Position numbers and translations under genes: made by a program
Assembly: GCA_020635255.1 (NCBI GenBank)
Contig: JACKAC010000001.1
Coordinates: 1,465,501-1,529,500 of the forward strand
Direction of reading: 5' to 3'
DNA from: Ignavibacteriales bacterium
Lineage (GTDB): Bacteria > Bacteroidota > Ignavibacteria > Tepidaquicellales > Tepidaquicellaceae
Length of the DNA stretch: 64,000 nucleotides
Shown: in pieces, positions 7,924 to 17,367 of the stretch
Layout: each line of letters begins with the position of its first letter
Numbering within the stretch: the first letter of the stretch is position 1
The notes under the pieces: model-generated
The model's input: the letters and a program-made list of their open reading frames with translations, nothing else
What the model was told of the DNA's origin: nothing
The model's database searches: none

Positions 7924-10001
7924 AGCAATATCATTTTTCGGGTTTGAGAAAAGTCCGGGGATTCGATGCGGTAAAAATATGCTCCACTGGATAATCCAGC
8001 CCCGTCGAATACAGCTTCATACATACCAGGGTCTCTAAATTCATTGACAAGCGTTCTTATTTCTCTGCCTGTTAAGTCGTAAATAATTATTTTTATCGGT
8101 GAGCGGTGAGGCACTTCGTATTTAATTTTCGTAACAGGGTTGAAAGGGTTGGGATAGTTTTGGGAAATAAAATATTTTACGGGGATATTTTCGACCGAAT
8201 TGTTAATACCAACAGTGCCGGGTGTAAAGGTACGCAAAATATTACCTTTATTTCCGGCTATTACATATTGACCATTATCCAAATATTCAACATCATTAAT
8301 AACCTCATTGTTAACTCTGTCGGAGAATAAAAACCAATTGAGACCTGAATTGGTTGTCTTTTTGAGAATGTGCCCATCTGTTGCTACTGCGGTAGAGTCA
8401 TTTACTTTGACTAAAGATGTATTGCTTATTGAATCTATTTCAACCCAGTTTAGTCCACCATTTGTAGTTCTTCTATCATTTCTCCCACCGAGTGCATAAC
8501 CAGTCATTGAGTCGAAAAATATTATATCGAGAACTGGATTTATAGGTTCAAAAATGATATTTGTCCAATTACTTCCACCGTTTGTGGTTCTGAGGATATA
8601 CTCTCCTCCACCTACAATTCCTGTATTATCATCAAAAAAATAAATTCCTGTCCAAGCTTGACTTATAGGCATATCAATCTTACCCCAGTTTTCACCAGAA
8701 TTCGTAGTCTTAAAAATTCGATTTCCATTTCCGATATATCCAGTTTTTTCATTCATAAAATCAATTGATGTATAGTTTCCGCTCCAACCCATAAACCGAT
8801 TTTCCCAGGTAATACCCTTATCTGTGGATTTTAAAATTGTTGCATTATTCCCAATTATGAAACCGGTATTTGCATTAATAAATTTAACTTCATTTAACCT
8901 AAAACCAAATAGTACTCCACTCGGAATCTCATTCCAAATTCCATTAGTTGTGAGCAAAATTCTAGCAGTATCGCAAACTGCAACTCCAATATTTGTATCC
9001 GAATAAGCTATAGAATTAATTTTATAATTATTTCCAATTTCCTCGTAATTCTCAAACCAACTAACGCCTCCATTTGTGCTTCTTACTATTGACCAATAAC
9101 TAGAACCTGTTCCTTCAGGGGTAATTCCAATCCCGTTTTGTTCATTGAGCCAATTAAAATCAAGGATTCTAAACCCAGTATAAAAAGGAAACCAGTTTTC
9201 ACCTGTATTTGTACTTTTCATTATAACATTTGGACTTGAACTCGCAATAAAGCCTGTAGTTTGATTGACAAATTTCAAATCATTTTGATATCCTAGAGTT
9301 CCAATTGGATGTAAGAGCCAATTATTGCCACCATTTGAAGTTTTAAGTAAATATCCATTATTTTGAGAAAGTGTCATTCCATTTTTTGCATTTGAGAAAT
9401 AACACTGATAAGCATTAACTCCTCCCGTCAATTGAGGTGTCCAATGAACACCAGCATCAGTGGTCTTTATTATCTTATAACTTGATGACATTGTGGCATA
9501 ACCAATGTTCTCTTCCGGAAACATTATGTCACTTACATATCCGCTAAGAGTATCAACAAGAGTTGAAAATGAAACCCCAGAATTAGTAGTTTTAATTATA
9601 ATACCAGATCCACCTATATACCCTGTTGAACTGTTAATAAAAAACATACTAGTTAACGCTTTTATTGAGTTCGTTGGAACAGAAAACCAGCTAGTACCCG
9701 AATTAGTCGTCTTCAATAAAATTCCTCCGGCACAACAAATAAATCCCGTTGTAGGATTTACAAATCTTATATGATATAAATGTTTGTTGGCAACAGGTTC
9801 GACCTGATACCATGAATTTCCGCTATTAGATGTTCGTATTATTGTACCAAAACTACCTATAAAAATGAAAGTGTTATTATCAAGCATTACACAATCATTT
9901 TTATACAATGCCATAGGTCTGGGATTTTGCCACATCCACAGGGGTTGTGAATATGAACTTAGCGAGCAGAATAAAAAAAATAGAGTAATGGCAGTTTTCA
10001 T
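7917..10001 (-). CDS. Large secreted YCF48/BNR-type repeat protein with T9SS sorting domain
   Basis: This 694-residue protein has a Sec signal peptide (MKTAITLFFLFCSLSSYSQ). It has roughly twelve repeats of about 45 residues carrying ..TTNSGxNW.. and ..TGFI/TGYIG.. blocks, consistent with one or two beta-propellers. The T9SS domain starts with FISQNYPNPFNPVTKI near residue 610 and ends in TRKMILLK. It is predicted to be exported and anchored to or released from the cell surface; its function is unknown. It is the longer paralogue of the gene that overlaps its 3' end, and the first gene of the minus-strand run leading into prfB. Confidence 0.85.
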   Translation of the reverse strand: MKTAITLFFLFCSLSSYSQPLWMWQNPRPMALYKNDCVMLDNNTFIFIGSFGTIIRTSNSGNSWYQVEPVANKHLYHIRFVNPTTGFICCAGGILLKTTNSGTSWFSVPTNSIKALTSMFFINSSTGYIGGSGIIIKTTNSGVSFSTLVDTLSGYVSDIMFPEENIGYATMSSSYKIIKTTDAGVHWTPQLTGGVNAYQCYFSNAKNGMTLSQNNGYLLKTSNGGNNWLLHPIGTLGYQNDLKFVNQTTGFIASSSPNVIMKSTNTGENWFPFYTGFRILDFNWLNEQNGIGITPEGTGSSYWSIVRSTNGGVSWFENYEEIGNNYKINSIAYSDTNIGVAVCDTARILLTTNGIWNEIPSGVLFGFRLNEVKFINANTGFIIGNNATILKSTDKGITWENRFMGWSGNYTSIDFMNEKTGYIGNGNRIFKTTNSGENWGKIDMPISQAWTGIYFFDDNTGIVGGGEYILRTTNGGSNWTNIIFEPINPVLDIIFFDSMTGYALGGRNDRRTTNGGLNWVEIDSISNTSLVKVNDSTAVATDGHILKKTTNSGLNWFLFSDRVNNEVINDVEYLDNGQYVIAGNKGNILRTFTPGTVGINNSVENIPVKYFISQNYPNPFNPVTKIKYEVPHRSPIKIIIYDLTGREIRTLVNEFRDPGMYEAVFDGAGLSSGAYFYRIESPDFSQTRKMILLK

Positions 10002-10004
10002 TTT
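9961..10004. repeat. Signal-peptide direct repeat, copy 2
   Basis: This is the second copy of the 44-base segment at 7880-7923, at the 5' end of the 694-residue T9SS protein gene. It points to a recent duplication or gene conversion of the export signal. Confidence 0.85.
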
Positions 10005-10026
10005 GTAAAAGTTTTAAGTTCAAGAA

Positions 10027-10536
10027 TTAATTCTGACTTAAAGCCTTATTTTCTACCCTTACTCTATTCGTGAGTATTACTGCATTTAATATAGTAAATA
10101 TTATACAAGTAAAATACAGATTAAATATCAAAGGAAGGGTCAATATTTCGCCTATAACCACCATATAATTAGGGTGTTTAAGGTACTTATAAATACCGGT
10201 ACTAACGAGAGGTTCTCCCGGGATGCGGTAAACCCGCGTGCACCAATATCTGCCGAGAGATGTAAGAACCGAGATACGAATAATTTGCAAGAATACGAAA
10301 ACACCCAGGAAGATATAATTGATCACAGTTAGTTCGATATACCTTCCACGGAGAAAATATTCGGCAATCAGGCTGAGGATAAAGCCGACGTGGAGCATTA
10401 CGATGTATTTGTAGTGCTCTTTGCCGTACTCGACAGCGCCACGGGAGATGAGCCATTTCTCGTTGCGTTTGGCAATGGCGAGTTCGATGAAACGCTGGAG
10501 GATCACAAACGATATGACAATAATGAATAATGTCAT
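10027..10536 (-). CDS. Isoprenylcysteine carboxyl methyltransferase-family membrane protein (BpsB-like)
   Basis: This 169-residue polytopic membrane protein has the ICMT signature VSTGIYKYLKHPNYMVVIGE near residues 111-130, including the HPNY motif, and about four to five membrane segments. It starts 7 bases after the type III polyketide synthase gene. In Bacillus subtilis the equivalent neighbour BpsB methylates alkylpyrones made by BpsA, so the likely job here is O-methylation of the polyketide product using SAM. The family is certain; the substrate is inferred from the neighbour. Confidence 0.8.
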   Translation of the reverse strand: MTLFIIVISFVILQRFIELAIAKRNEKWLISRGAVEYGKEHYKYIVMLHVGFILSLIAEYFLRGRYIELTVINYIFLGVFVFLQIIRISVLTSLGRYWCTRVYRIPGEPLVSTGIYKYLKHPNYMVVIGEILTLPLIFNLYFTCIIFTILNAVILTNRVRVENKALSQN

Positions 10537-10543
10537 ATTAAAT

Positions 10544-11608
10544 TCAATTGTGTTTCATATCGAGGAGGAGCATCTCGCAGGAGAAACCGGGACCAAGTGA
10601 CATCATAAGCCCGTAGCCGTCGTCAAAACCATCGGTGAGGAATTTATCCAGCACGTAGAATGCCGTTACGCTGGACATGTTGCCGTAGTTTTGGAGAACG
10701 GTGAATGTGTTGTCCAGCTTAGAGCGGTCAATTTGAAGAGAGTTAACGTACGCATCGATCACCTTCATGCCACCAGGATGAATGATGAAGTTTTTTATGT
10801 CATCGAGGGTAAGGTTATTCTTTGTCAGAAAATGTTGTATGTCGTTCTTTACGGTGTCATTTACGATCGTGGGTATGTCGCGAGAGAAGAGAACTTTAAA
10901 GCCTTCATTTTCGAAATCCCATCCCATTACGTCAAGGCTGTCGTAGTACAGCCGGCTTTCAGATGAGACGATTCGTATATCGTTAGCAGAATCAACATTG
11001 CAATTATCCCCTGCTACCAGTAAAGCCGATACACCGTCAGAGAAGAGGCTCGTCGCGATGAAGTTGCTTTTGGAAAGGTCGTTACGAATGAACGTGAGCG
11101 AACATAATTCAACCGCAACGAATAACACAATGGCATCGGGGTTCGCTTTCGCAAGCGCATTTGCTTTTGCAAGTCCGGACACTCCCCCGGCACATCCCAG
11201 TCCCCAGATAGGAATGCGGTTGATGTTAGGATCGAGCTTCATTTTATTAATTATCAGAGCGTCAATGGACGGAGTAGATAAGCCGGTTGTGGAAACGAAA
11301 ACTATATCGGTGATGTTATCTTTTGTAATATTCGTCAGTGAAAGACATTTCTCGATAGCTTGGACGGAATATTCCAGCGCGTATTTTATGAAGAGATCAT
11401 TCTTTTCTTTAAAAGAACGATCCTGCGCGTAAAAATCAACGGGGACACAGAAATTACGATTAATAATGCTCGTATTCTCAAAAACCGGCAGAAGTCGGTC
11501 GATATCCGGGAATGCTTCAGCGAACATATTACCGGCGTATTGCTCGAGATCCTTCTGCGATACTTGATATGGGAGGTCGATATTTGCCAGGGAGACGATT
11601 TTAGCCAT
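10544..11608 (-). CDS. Type III polyketide synthase (chalcone/stilbene synthase family)
   Basis: This is a 354-residue soluble condensing enzyme. The catalytic triad is visible: Cys139 in WGLGCAGGVSGLAKA, His277 in FIIHPGGMKVIDA and Asn310 in NYGNMSSVTAFYVL. The family extends an acyl-CoA or acyl-ACP starter with malonyl-CoA and cyclises the chain to alkylpyrones or alkylresorcinols. Pairing with an ICMT-family methyltransferase favours alkylpyrone methyl ethers, which are membrane-active lipids in other bacteria. It diverges from the amine oxidase gene at 11698 across an 89-base AT-rich spacer. The starter unit cannot be read from the sequence. Confidence 0.9.
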   Translation of the reverse strand: MAKIVSLANIDLPYQVSQKDLEQYAGNMFAEAFPDIDRLLPVFENTSIINRNFCVPVDFYAQDRSFKEKNDLFIKYALEYSVQAIEKCLSLTNITKDNITDIVFVSTTGLSTPSIDALIINKMKLDPNINRIPIWGLGCAGGVSGLAKANALAKANPDAIVLFVAVELCSLTFIRNDLSKSNFIATSLFSDGVSALLVAGDNCNVDSANDIRIVSSESRLYYDSLDVMGWDFENEGFKVLFSRDIPTIVNDTVKNDIQHFLTKNNLTLDDIKNFIIHPGGMKVIDAYVNSLQIDRSKLDNTFTVLQNYGNMSSVTAFYVLDKFLTDGFDDGYGLMMSLGPGFSCEMLLLDMKHN

Positions 11609-11697
11609 ATATCAAAGTAAACAATACTAATTAATTAAAAATTGTATTTAATTATGCATTTTCCTAAATTAACGAATCCAACTAAAATTATAACAAT

Positions 11698-13059
11698 ATG
11701 TCAACACGGAGAGAGTTTTTAAAACAGTCAGCTACAATAGCGGCAGCGACTGTCATTGCGTCCAATATGAAGGGTATAAATCTCCTTTCAAAGAAAAAGG
11801 TGGTTATAATAGGAGCGGGGTTTGCAGGGCTTTCGGCGGGATATAAGCTTATGCAGAACGGATATGACGTGGTAATACTCGAAGCACGGAACAGGATCGG
11901 CGGACGAGTATTTTCATTTAAAATCGATGAAAATCCTGATCTTGTGATAGAGCTCGGCGCGGAATGGGTCGGGGCATCGCATGAAAGATTAATAGAAATG
12001 TGCAAGGAATTCGGGCTGGAACTGAAGGACAACAGGTTCCACTCACATCTCATCTATGATAACCAGTATTATCCCAAAGGGCAATGGGACTATACTGCGG
12101 AGTGGAATCAGAAATTCGATGAGATAATGAAGAATTATGCGAATTTCACGGAAGAGGACAAGATAAGGCTGGATAAGATGGATTGGTGGAGATTTTTGGT
12201 TAACAACGGGATGAAGGACAGAGACCTGGACATACGGGAATATCTCGACAGCACAGACTTCGGTGAAACGATAAGGAGCGTATCGGCATATGCAGCGCTA
12301 GCGGAGTACGCGGAGTCGAGCGAGTATAATGAAATGGATTATAAGATCGTCGGCGGTAACGGACGATTAGCGGAAGAGCTGGCGAAGAGAATCGGTGACG
12401 GTAACATACTAACGAGTTATGCCGTAGAGGCGGTTTCACAGACATCATCCGGTGTAACGGTTAACTGCGCGAATGGAAAGTCGTTCGAGGGAGACTTTGT
12501 GGTATGTACGATACCAACATACTCCGTAAATAAGATAAAGTGGACACCGGGAATGCCGAACGAAAAAGTTCAGGCACTAAACGCATTACAGTACGCAAGG
12601 ATCAATAAGAATGCGACACTATTCAGTGAGAGATTCTGGAACGACGAGGCATTCGACATGATCACGGATACACACGCACATTATTATTATCATGCAACAA
12701 AGAATCAGCAAGGTCCGCACGGTGTGCTGATCTCATACAATACGGGTGACAAAGCGGATATGATGTCAAAGCATTCCAAGCATCACAAAGAAAAACTTGC
12801 GGTAGAGAATCTTCAGCTTGCATTTGGTGATGTTTCAAGTAAGGCGTTGAAGAATGTAAATTATTACTGGGGAACGGATCCGTACTCAGCGGGAGCATAT
12901 GCGCTTTATGGCAAAGGCCAGTGGTACGGCACAATGCCGGTAATCAAAGAGAAGTTTGTTAACGTATATTTCGCGGGTGAGCATATTGCCGACTGGCAGG
13001 GATTTATGGAGGGCGCAATAAATTCAGGTGAGGAAGCGGCGGAAGCAATTATGTCTTAA
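11698..13059 (+). CDS. Tat-exported flavin amine oxidase
   Basis: This 453-residue FAD enzyme of the monoamine oxidase superfamily has a twin-arginine signal (STRREFLKQSATIAAATVIA), so it is probably exported folded to the periplasm. The dinucleotide-binding motif VVIIGAGFAGLSAGYKL is at residues 35-51, followed by VILEARNRIGGRVFSF. Near the C-terminus FAGEHIADWQGFMEGAINSG forms the FAD-binding end. The amine or other substrate is unknown. It faces the polyketide synthase gene and is followed after 34 bases by the ArsC-like gene, but a functional link to either is not shown. Confidence 0.85.
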   Translation: MSTRREFLKQSATIAAATVIASNMKGINLLSKKKVVIIGAGFAGLSAGYKLMQNGYDVVILEARNRIGGRVFSFKIDENPDLVIELGAEWVGASHERLIEMCKEFGLELKDNRFHSHLIYDNQYYPKGQWDYTAEWNQKFDEIMKNYANFTEEDKIRLDKMDWWRFLVNNGMKDRDLDIREYLDSTDFGETIRSVSAYAALAEYAESSEYNEMDYKIVGGNGRLAEELAKRIGDGNILTSYAVEAVSQTSSGVTVNCANGKSFEGDFVVCTIPTYSVNKIKWTPGMPNEKVQALNALQYARINKNATLFSERFWNDEAFDMITDTHAHYYYHATKNQQGPHGVLISYNTGDKADMMSKHSKHHKEKLAVENLQLAFGDVSSKALKNVNYYWGTDPYSAGAYALYGKGQWYGTMPVIKEKFVNVYFAGEHIADWQGFMEGAINSGEEAAEAIMS

Positions 13060-13093
13060 CATACAGATAACATCTATACTTTATTTTATATAA

Positions 13094-13519
13094 ATGGGAA
13101 AACGAATACTAATACTCTGTACAGGAAATTCATGCCGAAGTCAGATGGCGGAGGGATTTTTTAAGTCATTCGATAACGGGCTGGAAGTATATTCTGCGGG
13201 AGTAGCTCCGGCAGGCGCAGTCAGCAGAGGCGCAATCAAAGTAATGGATGAGATAGGCATAGATATTAGCAGTCAACAACCGGAGAACGTAAGTAAGTAC
13301 CTGGATATGCCGTTCGATTATGTAATTACCGTGTGTGATCACGCAAAGGAAACATGCCCGGTATTCACCGGCGACGTGAAGCACAGGATACACATCGGAT
13401 TCGAAGATCCGGCAGAGGCGACGGGTTCGGAAGAAGAAGTTTTGGGTGTATTCAGGAAAGTACGTGACCAGATACAGGAAGAGATGAAGAAGTTTTATGA
13501 TGAAAATCTAATAGATTAG
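13094..13519 (+). CDS. arsC: Thioredoxin-coupled arsenate reductase (ArsC, LMW-phosphatase fold)
   Basis: This is a 141-residue low-molecular-weight phosphatase fold protein. The P-loop CTGNSCRS holds Cys9 and Arg15. The redox pair Cys81 and Cys88 in VCDHAKETCPVF has the seven-residue spacing of thioredoxin-type ArsC (Cys82/Cys89 in the plasmid pI258 enzyme). The general acid Asp is in GFEDPAE. The enzyme reduces arsenate to arsenite. No arsR, arsB or acr3 gene is nearby, so regulation and export must be elsewhere. Its stop region overlaps the convergent xerC gene by four bases. Confidence 0.85.
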   Translation: MGKRILILCTGNSCRSQMAEGFFKSFDNGLEVYSAGVAPAGAVSRGAIKVMDEIGIDISSQQPENVSKYLDMPFDYVITVCDHAKETCPVFTGDVKHRIHIGFEDPAEATGSEEEVLGVFRKVRDQIQEEMKKFYDENLID

Positions 13520-14487
13520 GCTTTCGGGTGAGCCTGCTTGTAGGCTTTCTTTAATTTCTCAGGAGTAACGTGAGTATAGACCTGCGTGGTGGAAAGACTC
13601 TCATGACCGAGCAGGTCTTTCACAGCGCGGATGTCAGCTCCGCTATCGAGAAGATGTGTTGCGAAAGAATGACGAAGAACGTGAGGTGATTTCTTTTTAG
13701 ATTCGGTGACAAGTGAAAGTTTCTTTTTAATTATCCTGTACACCTTCATTTCATAAAGTTTGTTCCCCTTATTGTCGATAAAGAAGTAATCCGAATTTTT
13801 AACGTTCGCAATATCTCTAACCTGCAGAAAGTTATTCAAAGCTTTGTGCGCGTACTGCCCGAACGGTATAATCCTTTCTTTCGAACCCTTACCCATTACT
13901 TTAACGGTCTTTTTCTTAAGATCAACGTTCGTAAACTTCAGATTGATGAGTTCAGACAGCCTCATACCGGTACTATAGAATAATTCCAGGATAGCTTTTT
14001 CAAGTGTGGTGAACTCTATCCCCTCTTTTTCCTCGAGTAAGGTTTCCATTTCCTTTTTAGTTAGAAATTCGGGGAGCTTCTTATCCAGCTTTGGGAATAT
14101 CAAGCCGGAGGTTGTATTTTTTGAAACGTAACCTTTTTTGCCAAGAAATTTGTATAGGGATTTTAACACAGATATCTTACGTGAAATGGACTTCTTAGAA
14201 AACTTGGTGTTCGACCGTCTTTTTGTATTATATATCTTGCTCGATGGATCGGAGAGTTCAGCGATGAAAGATTTAAGCATACCCAGAGGGAGTTTTTCGA
14301 AATCCAGGACTACGTCGTTCGGGTCAAACTCCGATTTCTCCTCGATACTGTGTTCGGAAATGTAGAGGAATTTAGCAAACTGCAGAAGGTCGTTTTGATA
14401 GGAGATGAGTGTGTGATGAGAGTAGTTTTTGGTTACCTCAAGGTATTCAAGGTACTCATCCATGTATTTTTGAAAGCTCTGCTTCAA
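13516..14487 (-). CDS. xerC: Tyrosine recombinase XerC/XerD
   Basis: This 323-residue recombinase has an N-terminal SAM-like core-binding domain (residues 1-140) and a C-terminal catalytic domain. Catalytic residues are visible in STGMRLSELINL (Arg), KGSKERIIPF (Lys), HVLRHSFATHLL (His, Arg) and LLGHESLSTTQVYTHV (His, Tyr). Xer proteins resolve chromosome dimers at dif during division. It follows topA after 13 bases, a housekeeping context, which argues against a phage integrase. Whether it is XerC or XerD cannot be settled from this copy alone. Confidence 0.85.
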   Translation of the reverse strand: MKQSFQKYMDEYLEYLEVTKNYSHHTLISYQNDLLQFAKFLYISEHSIEEKSEFDPNDVVLDFEKLPLGMLKSFIAELSDPSSKIYNTKRRSNTKFSKKSISRKISVLKSLYKFLGKKGYVSKNTTSGLIFPKLDKKLPEFLTKKEMETLLEEKEGIEFTTLEKAILELFYSTGMRLSELINLKFTNVDLKKKTVKVMGKGSKERIIPFGQYAHKALNNFLQVRDIANVKNSDYFFIDNKGNKLYEMKVYRIIKKKLSLVTESKKKSPHVLRHSFATHLLDSGADIRAVKDLLGHESLSTTQVYTHVTPEKLKKAYKQAHPKA

Positions 14488-14500
14488 AGCGTCCGGTTTA

Positions 14501-16825
14501 TTATTCCGCCACTTCTTCTACTTCTTCTTTTATTTCGTACTTAGCCTTACAATTCGGGCACTCGAGGAAATCCCCGTCCTTCTTCGTGGTCTTTTTGACC
14601 AGGTAATTGCTTTCACAGCTCTCGCAGTTTTGTATGACCGGCTTGTAATTGGAGATAAAATCGCAATCGGGATACCTGGTGCAGCCATAGAATAATCTCT
14701 TTGCCTTACCACCCCTGCGCTCGAGAATCTCACCTTCATTACATTTCGGACATTTGATGCCGAGAGTTATAGGTTTAATGCCCTTACACTTTGGATAGTT
14801 GGAACATCCATAGAATTTACCGTACCTGCCGACCTTAACGACCATATCGGCTCCGCACAGATCGCATGTAACACCTTTCGCAAGTTCCTTATGTTCAGCA
14901 TGCTCTTCTTCAAGTGGCATGGAGGCTTTACAGGTAGGGTATCTTTCGCAAGCCATGAACTGTCCGTTCCTTCCCCATTTTTTGACCATCTTCGCACCTG
15001 TTTCCTCACCGCACTCGGGACAGGTAATGTCTGTCTTCTCAGTAAGGCTTGCTTTTATATCTTTAGCAACCTTATCGGCGGCATCCAGGTCCTTGCTGAA
15101 CGGGATATAAAAATCGTCGAGAACTTTTTTGTATGTGGATTCACCGTTGGCGATCGTGTCAAGTTCGTCTTCCATTTTTGCTGTGAACTCTACGTTAATT
15201 ACATCCTCGAAATGTTTGTCGAGAATTTCATTCACGGTCATGCCTAGTGTCGTCGCAAAGAGCTTCCTCTCATCGAGTTCGACGTACTTCCTATCGATAA
15301 CAGTCGATACAATGAGCGCGAACGTACTAGGACGTCCAATACCCAGCGCGTCTAGCTGTTTGATAAGACTGGATTCGGTATACCGTGCCGGTGGTTTAGT
15401 GAACTTCTGCTCTTTGTTCATGCTTATCGCTTTGAGCATATCATCCACGCTGAGATTTTCCGGGATGATGCTGTTGTCTTCATCCGGGTTCTGATCCTCG
15501 GTTGTATCACCATAAACTTTTAAGAAACCTTCGAACTTAAGCGTTCTGCCGGAAGCACGGAAGAAATACTGATCAACGTTACCGCGAGGGCTGAGAGCTT
15601 TGATAATAATCGTCTTTTGGTCATAAACCGCCGGTGTCATCTGTGATGCAACAAACCTATTCCATATCAATTTATACAGCGCGGCAAGGTCCTTCGTGAG
15701 CGATTTAAGGACTGCAGGTTCACGTTCCATATTAGTCGGGCGGATAGCTTCGTGAGCATCCTGAGTCTTCTTAGAGCTCTTTTTGGCTGTAGTATTATTC
15801 GGTTTATCGGGGATGAACTCTTTCCCGAAATTATTCTTTATATAATCTCTGCATGATGCTACTGCTTCAGGGCTGAGCCTGGTAGAATCAGTCCTCATAT
15901 AAGTAATAAGACCTACGTTTCCTTCCCCTTTCACTACTTCGATACCTTCATAAAGCTTTTGCGCCAGCATCATTGTCTTTTTCGGAGAAAAGCCGAGATT
16001 GGTCGAAGCTGCCTGCTGGAGCACACTAGTTGTAAAAGGCATCGGAGGATTTCGCTTTACCTCTTTAACCGTAACATCTGTTATTTTATATTGGTTATTC
16101 TGCAGGTCCTGAAGTATCTTGTGAGCCTGATCAATATTTTCGATACATGGTTTTTCACCATTAAATTTCAGTGTATCTTCGTTAATCTTATATAATCTTG
16201 CCGAAAAAGGCTTGGAATTTCCGGATGGTTTAGTAAACAGCCCGTCAATTGTCCAATATTCTTTGGGTTTGAATGATCGTATCTCTTTCTCACGGTCACA
16301 AATGAGCTTTAAAGCGACGGATTGCACTCTTCCTGCTGAAAGACCGAAGAAAAACGTTTTCCATAAAAAAGGGCTAACTTTATAGCCCAAGATCCTGTCC
16401 ATGACCCTTCTTGCCATCTGAGATGTCACCAGGTCCTCATCAATGCTCCTGGGGCTATCCATAGCCTCTTTTACACCGGTTTTAGTTATCTCATTGAATA
16501 AAACTCGCTGAATGTTCTTATTTACGGGTTTTATCTCACCGGCGATATCAGCAGCGATAGCCTCGCCTTCCCTATCAGGGTCAGTCGCTATGAAGATTTG
16601 GTCGGATTTTTTAGCTATTCCTTTGAGTTTGTCAATTACATCTTCCTTACCTGCTATAGTCTCGTAAACGGGTTTATAACCGTCTTCAATATCAACGCTG
16701 ATCTTGCTTTTGGGAAGGTTCTTAATATGCCCTACCGTAGCCTCTACAACATAATCCTTACCTAAGTATTTATTTATCGTTTTAGCCTTTGAAGGTGACT
16801 CTACTATTACTAATGATTTGCCCAT
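14501..16825 (-). CDS. topA: DNA topoisomerase I
   Basis: This is a 774-residue type IA topoisomerase. The N-terminal TOPRIM domain starts SLVIVESPSKAKTINKYLG and includes TDPDREGEAIA. The active-site Tyr is in GLITYMRTDSTRLS near residue 310. Three canonical C4 zinc fingers (CPECG.., CDLCG.., CPKCN..) and a fourth degenerate one (CESCE..CPNCK) make up the C-terminus. It relaxes negative supercoils. Upstream on the same strand are ybeY and an unknown gene, and xerC follows directly. The acidic tail EVEEVAE is not conserved. Confidence 0.96.
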   Translation of the reverse strand: MGKSLVIVESPSKAKTINKYLGKDYVVEATVGHIKNLPKSKISVDIEDGYKPVYETIAGKEDVIDKLKGIAKKSDQIFIATDPDREGEAIAADIAGEIKPVNKNIQRVLFNEITKTGVKEAMDSPRSIDEDLVTSQMARRVMDRILGYKVSPFLWKTFFFGLSAGRVQSVALKLICDREKEIRSFKPKEYWTIDGLFTKPSGNSKPFSARLYKINEDTLKFNGEKPCIENIDQAHKILQDLQNNQYKITDVTVKEVKRNPPMPFTTSVLQQAASTNLGFSPKKTMMLAQKLYEGIEVVKGEGNVGLITYMRTDSTRLSPEAVASCRDYIKNNFGKEFIPDKPNNTTAKKSSKKTQDAHEAIRPTNMEREPAVLKSLTKDLAALYKLIWNRFVASQMTPAVYDQKTIIIKALSPRGNVDQYFFRASGRTLKFEGFLKVYGDTTEDQNPDEDNSIIPENLSVDDMLKAISMNKEQKFTKPPARYTESSLIKQLDALGIGRPSTFALIVSTVIDRKYVELDERKLFATTLGMTVNEILDKHFEDVINVEFTAKMEDELDTIANGESTYKKVLDDFYIPFSKDLDAADKVAKDIKASLTEKTDITCPECGEETGAKMVKKWGRNGQFMACERYPTCKASMPLEEEHAEHKELAKGVTCDLCGADMVVKVGRYGKFYGCSNYPKCKGIKPITLGIKCPKCNEGEILERRGGKAKRLFYGCTRYPDCDFISNYKPVIQNCESCESNYLVKKTTKKDGDFLECPNCKAKYEIKEEVEEVAE

Positions 16826-16896
16826 TATAAGAATTTAGTGATTATCTATTACCTGTAATGTATTTTAAGTAAAAAATAGTTCCAGTAAGTTAAAAA

Positions 16897-17352
16897 TTAA
16901 GCATTTAGATTCAAATATCCAATTTTCTCCAAATATTGATCCTCTTTTTGTCTCATTATCTTTTTGTTTTTAGCACTTTTATCATCATAACCGCATAAAT
17001 GCAGTAATCCGTGAAGAATGACGCGAAACAATTCTTCGGAAAAACTCTTCTTAAAGCGCTTTGAGTTATATTTCACCGTATCCGGGGAGATAATTATGTC
17101 ACTTTCTATCTTTCCGCGGTCATCTGTATCGTAAAAAGTCAGAATATCGGTTTCGTAATCGTGTGAGAGAAACTCCCTGTTAAACTTCCTTATCCTTTCG
17201 TCCGTGCAAAAAAGGAAACTGACTATGGAACAGTTTAATCCTTCCTCCTTATGGAGGGTTTTAACAGCCTCTACTACTTTACTCTTTAATAACGATTTCT
17301 GTTCCCTTTCGGGAATAAACTCGATCTCGTATATTAGATTAACTTTAGTAAT
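16897..17352 (-). CDS. ybeY: Endoribonuclease YbeY with a non-standard start codon
   Basis: This frame is open from the TAG at 17358-17356 to the TAA at 16899-16897 and encodes about 151 residues. It has the YbeY fold features: LLKSKVVEAVKTLHKEEG, CTDERIRKFNREFL, ETDILTFYD and the metal site HGLLHLCGYDD. The last ligand is Asp instead of His, as is common in Bacteroidota. YbeY processes the 16S rRNA 3' end and takes part in ribosome quality control. No ATG, GTG or TTG precedes the conserved N-terminus; ATT at 17352-17350 is the best candidate start, 15 bases after the upstream stop. A base error near the start is the alternative. Confidence 0.85.
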   Translation of the reverse strand: MTKVNLIYEIEFIPEREQKSLLKSKVVEAVKTLHKEEGLNCSIVSFLFCTDERIRKFNREFLSHDYETDILTFYDTDDRGKIESDIIISPDTVKYNSKRFKKSFSEELFRVILHGLLHLCGYDDKSAKNKKIMRQKEDQYLEKIGYLNLNA

Positions 17353-17367
17353 ACCCTAATCTTTAAT

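Noticed and set aside
13516..14487. Tyrosine recombinase as a sign of an integrated element
   Set aside because: It sits 13 bases after topA among housekeeping genes, has XerC/D length and motifs, and no attachment repeats or phage genes were seen.
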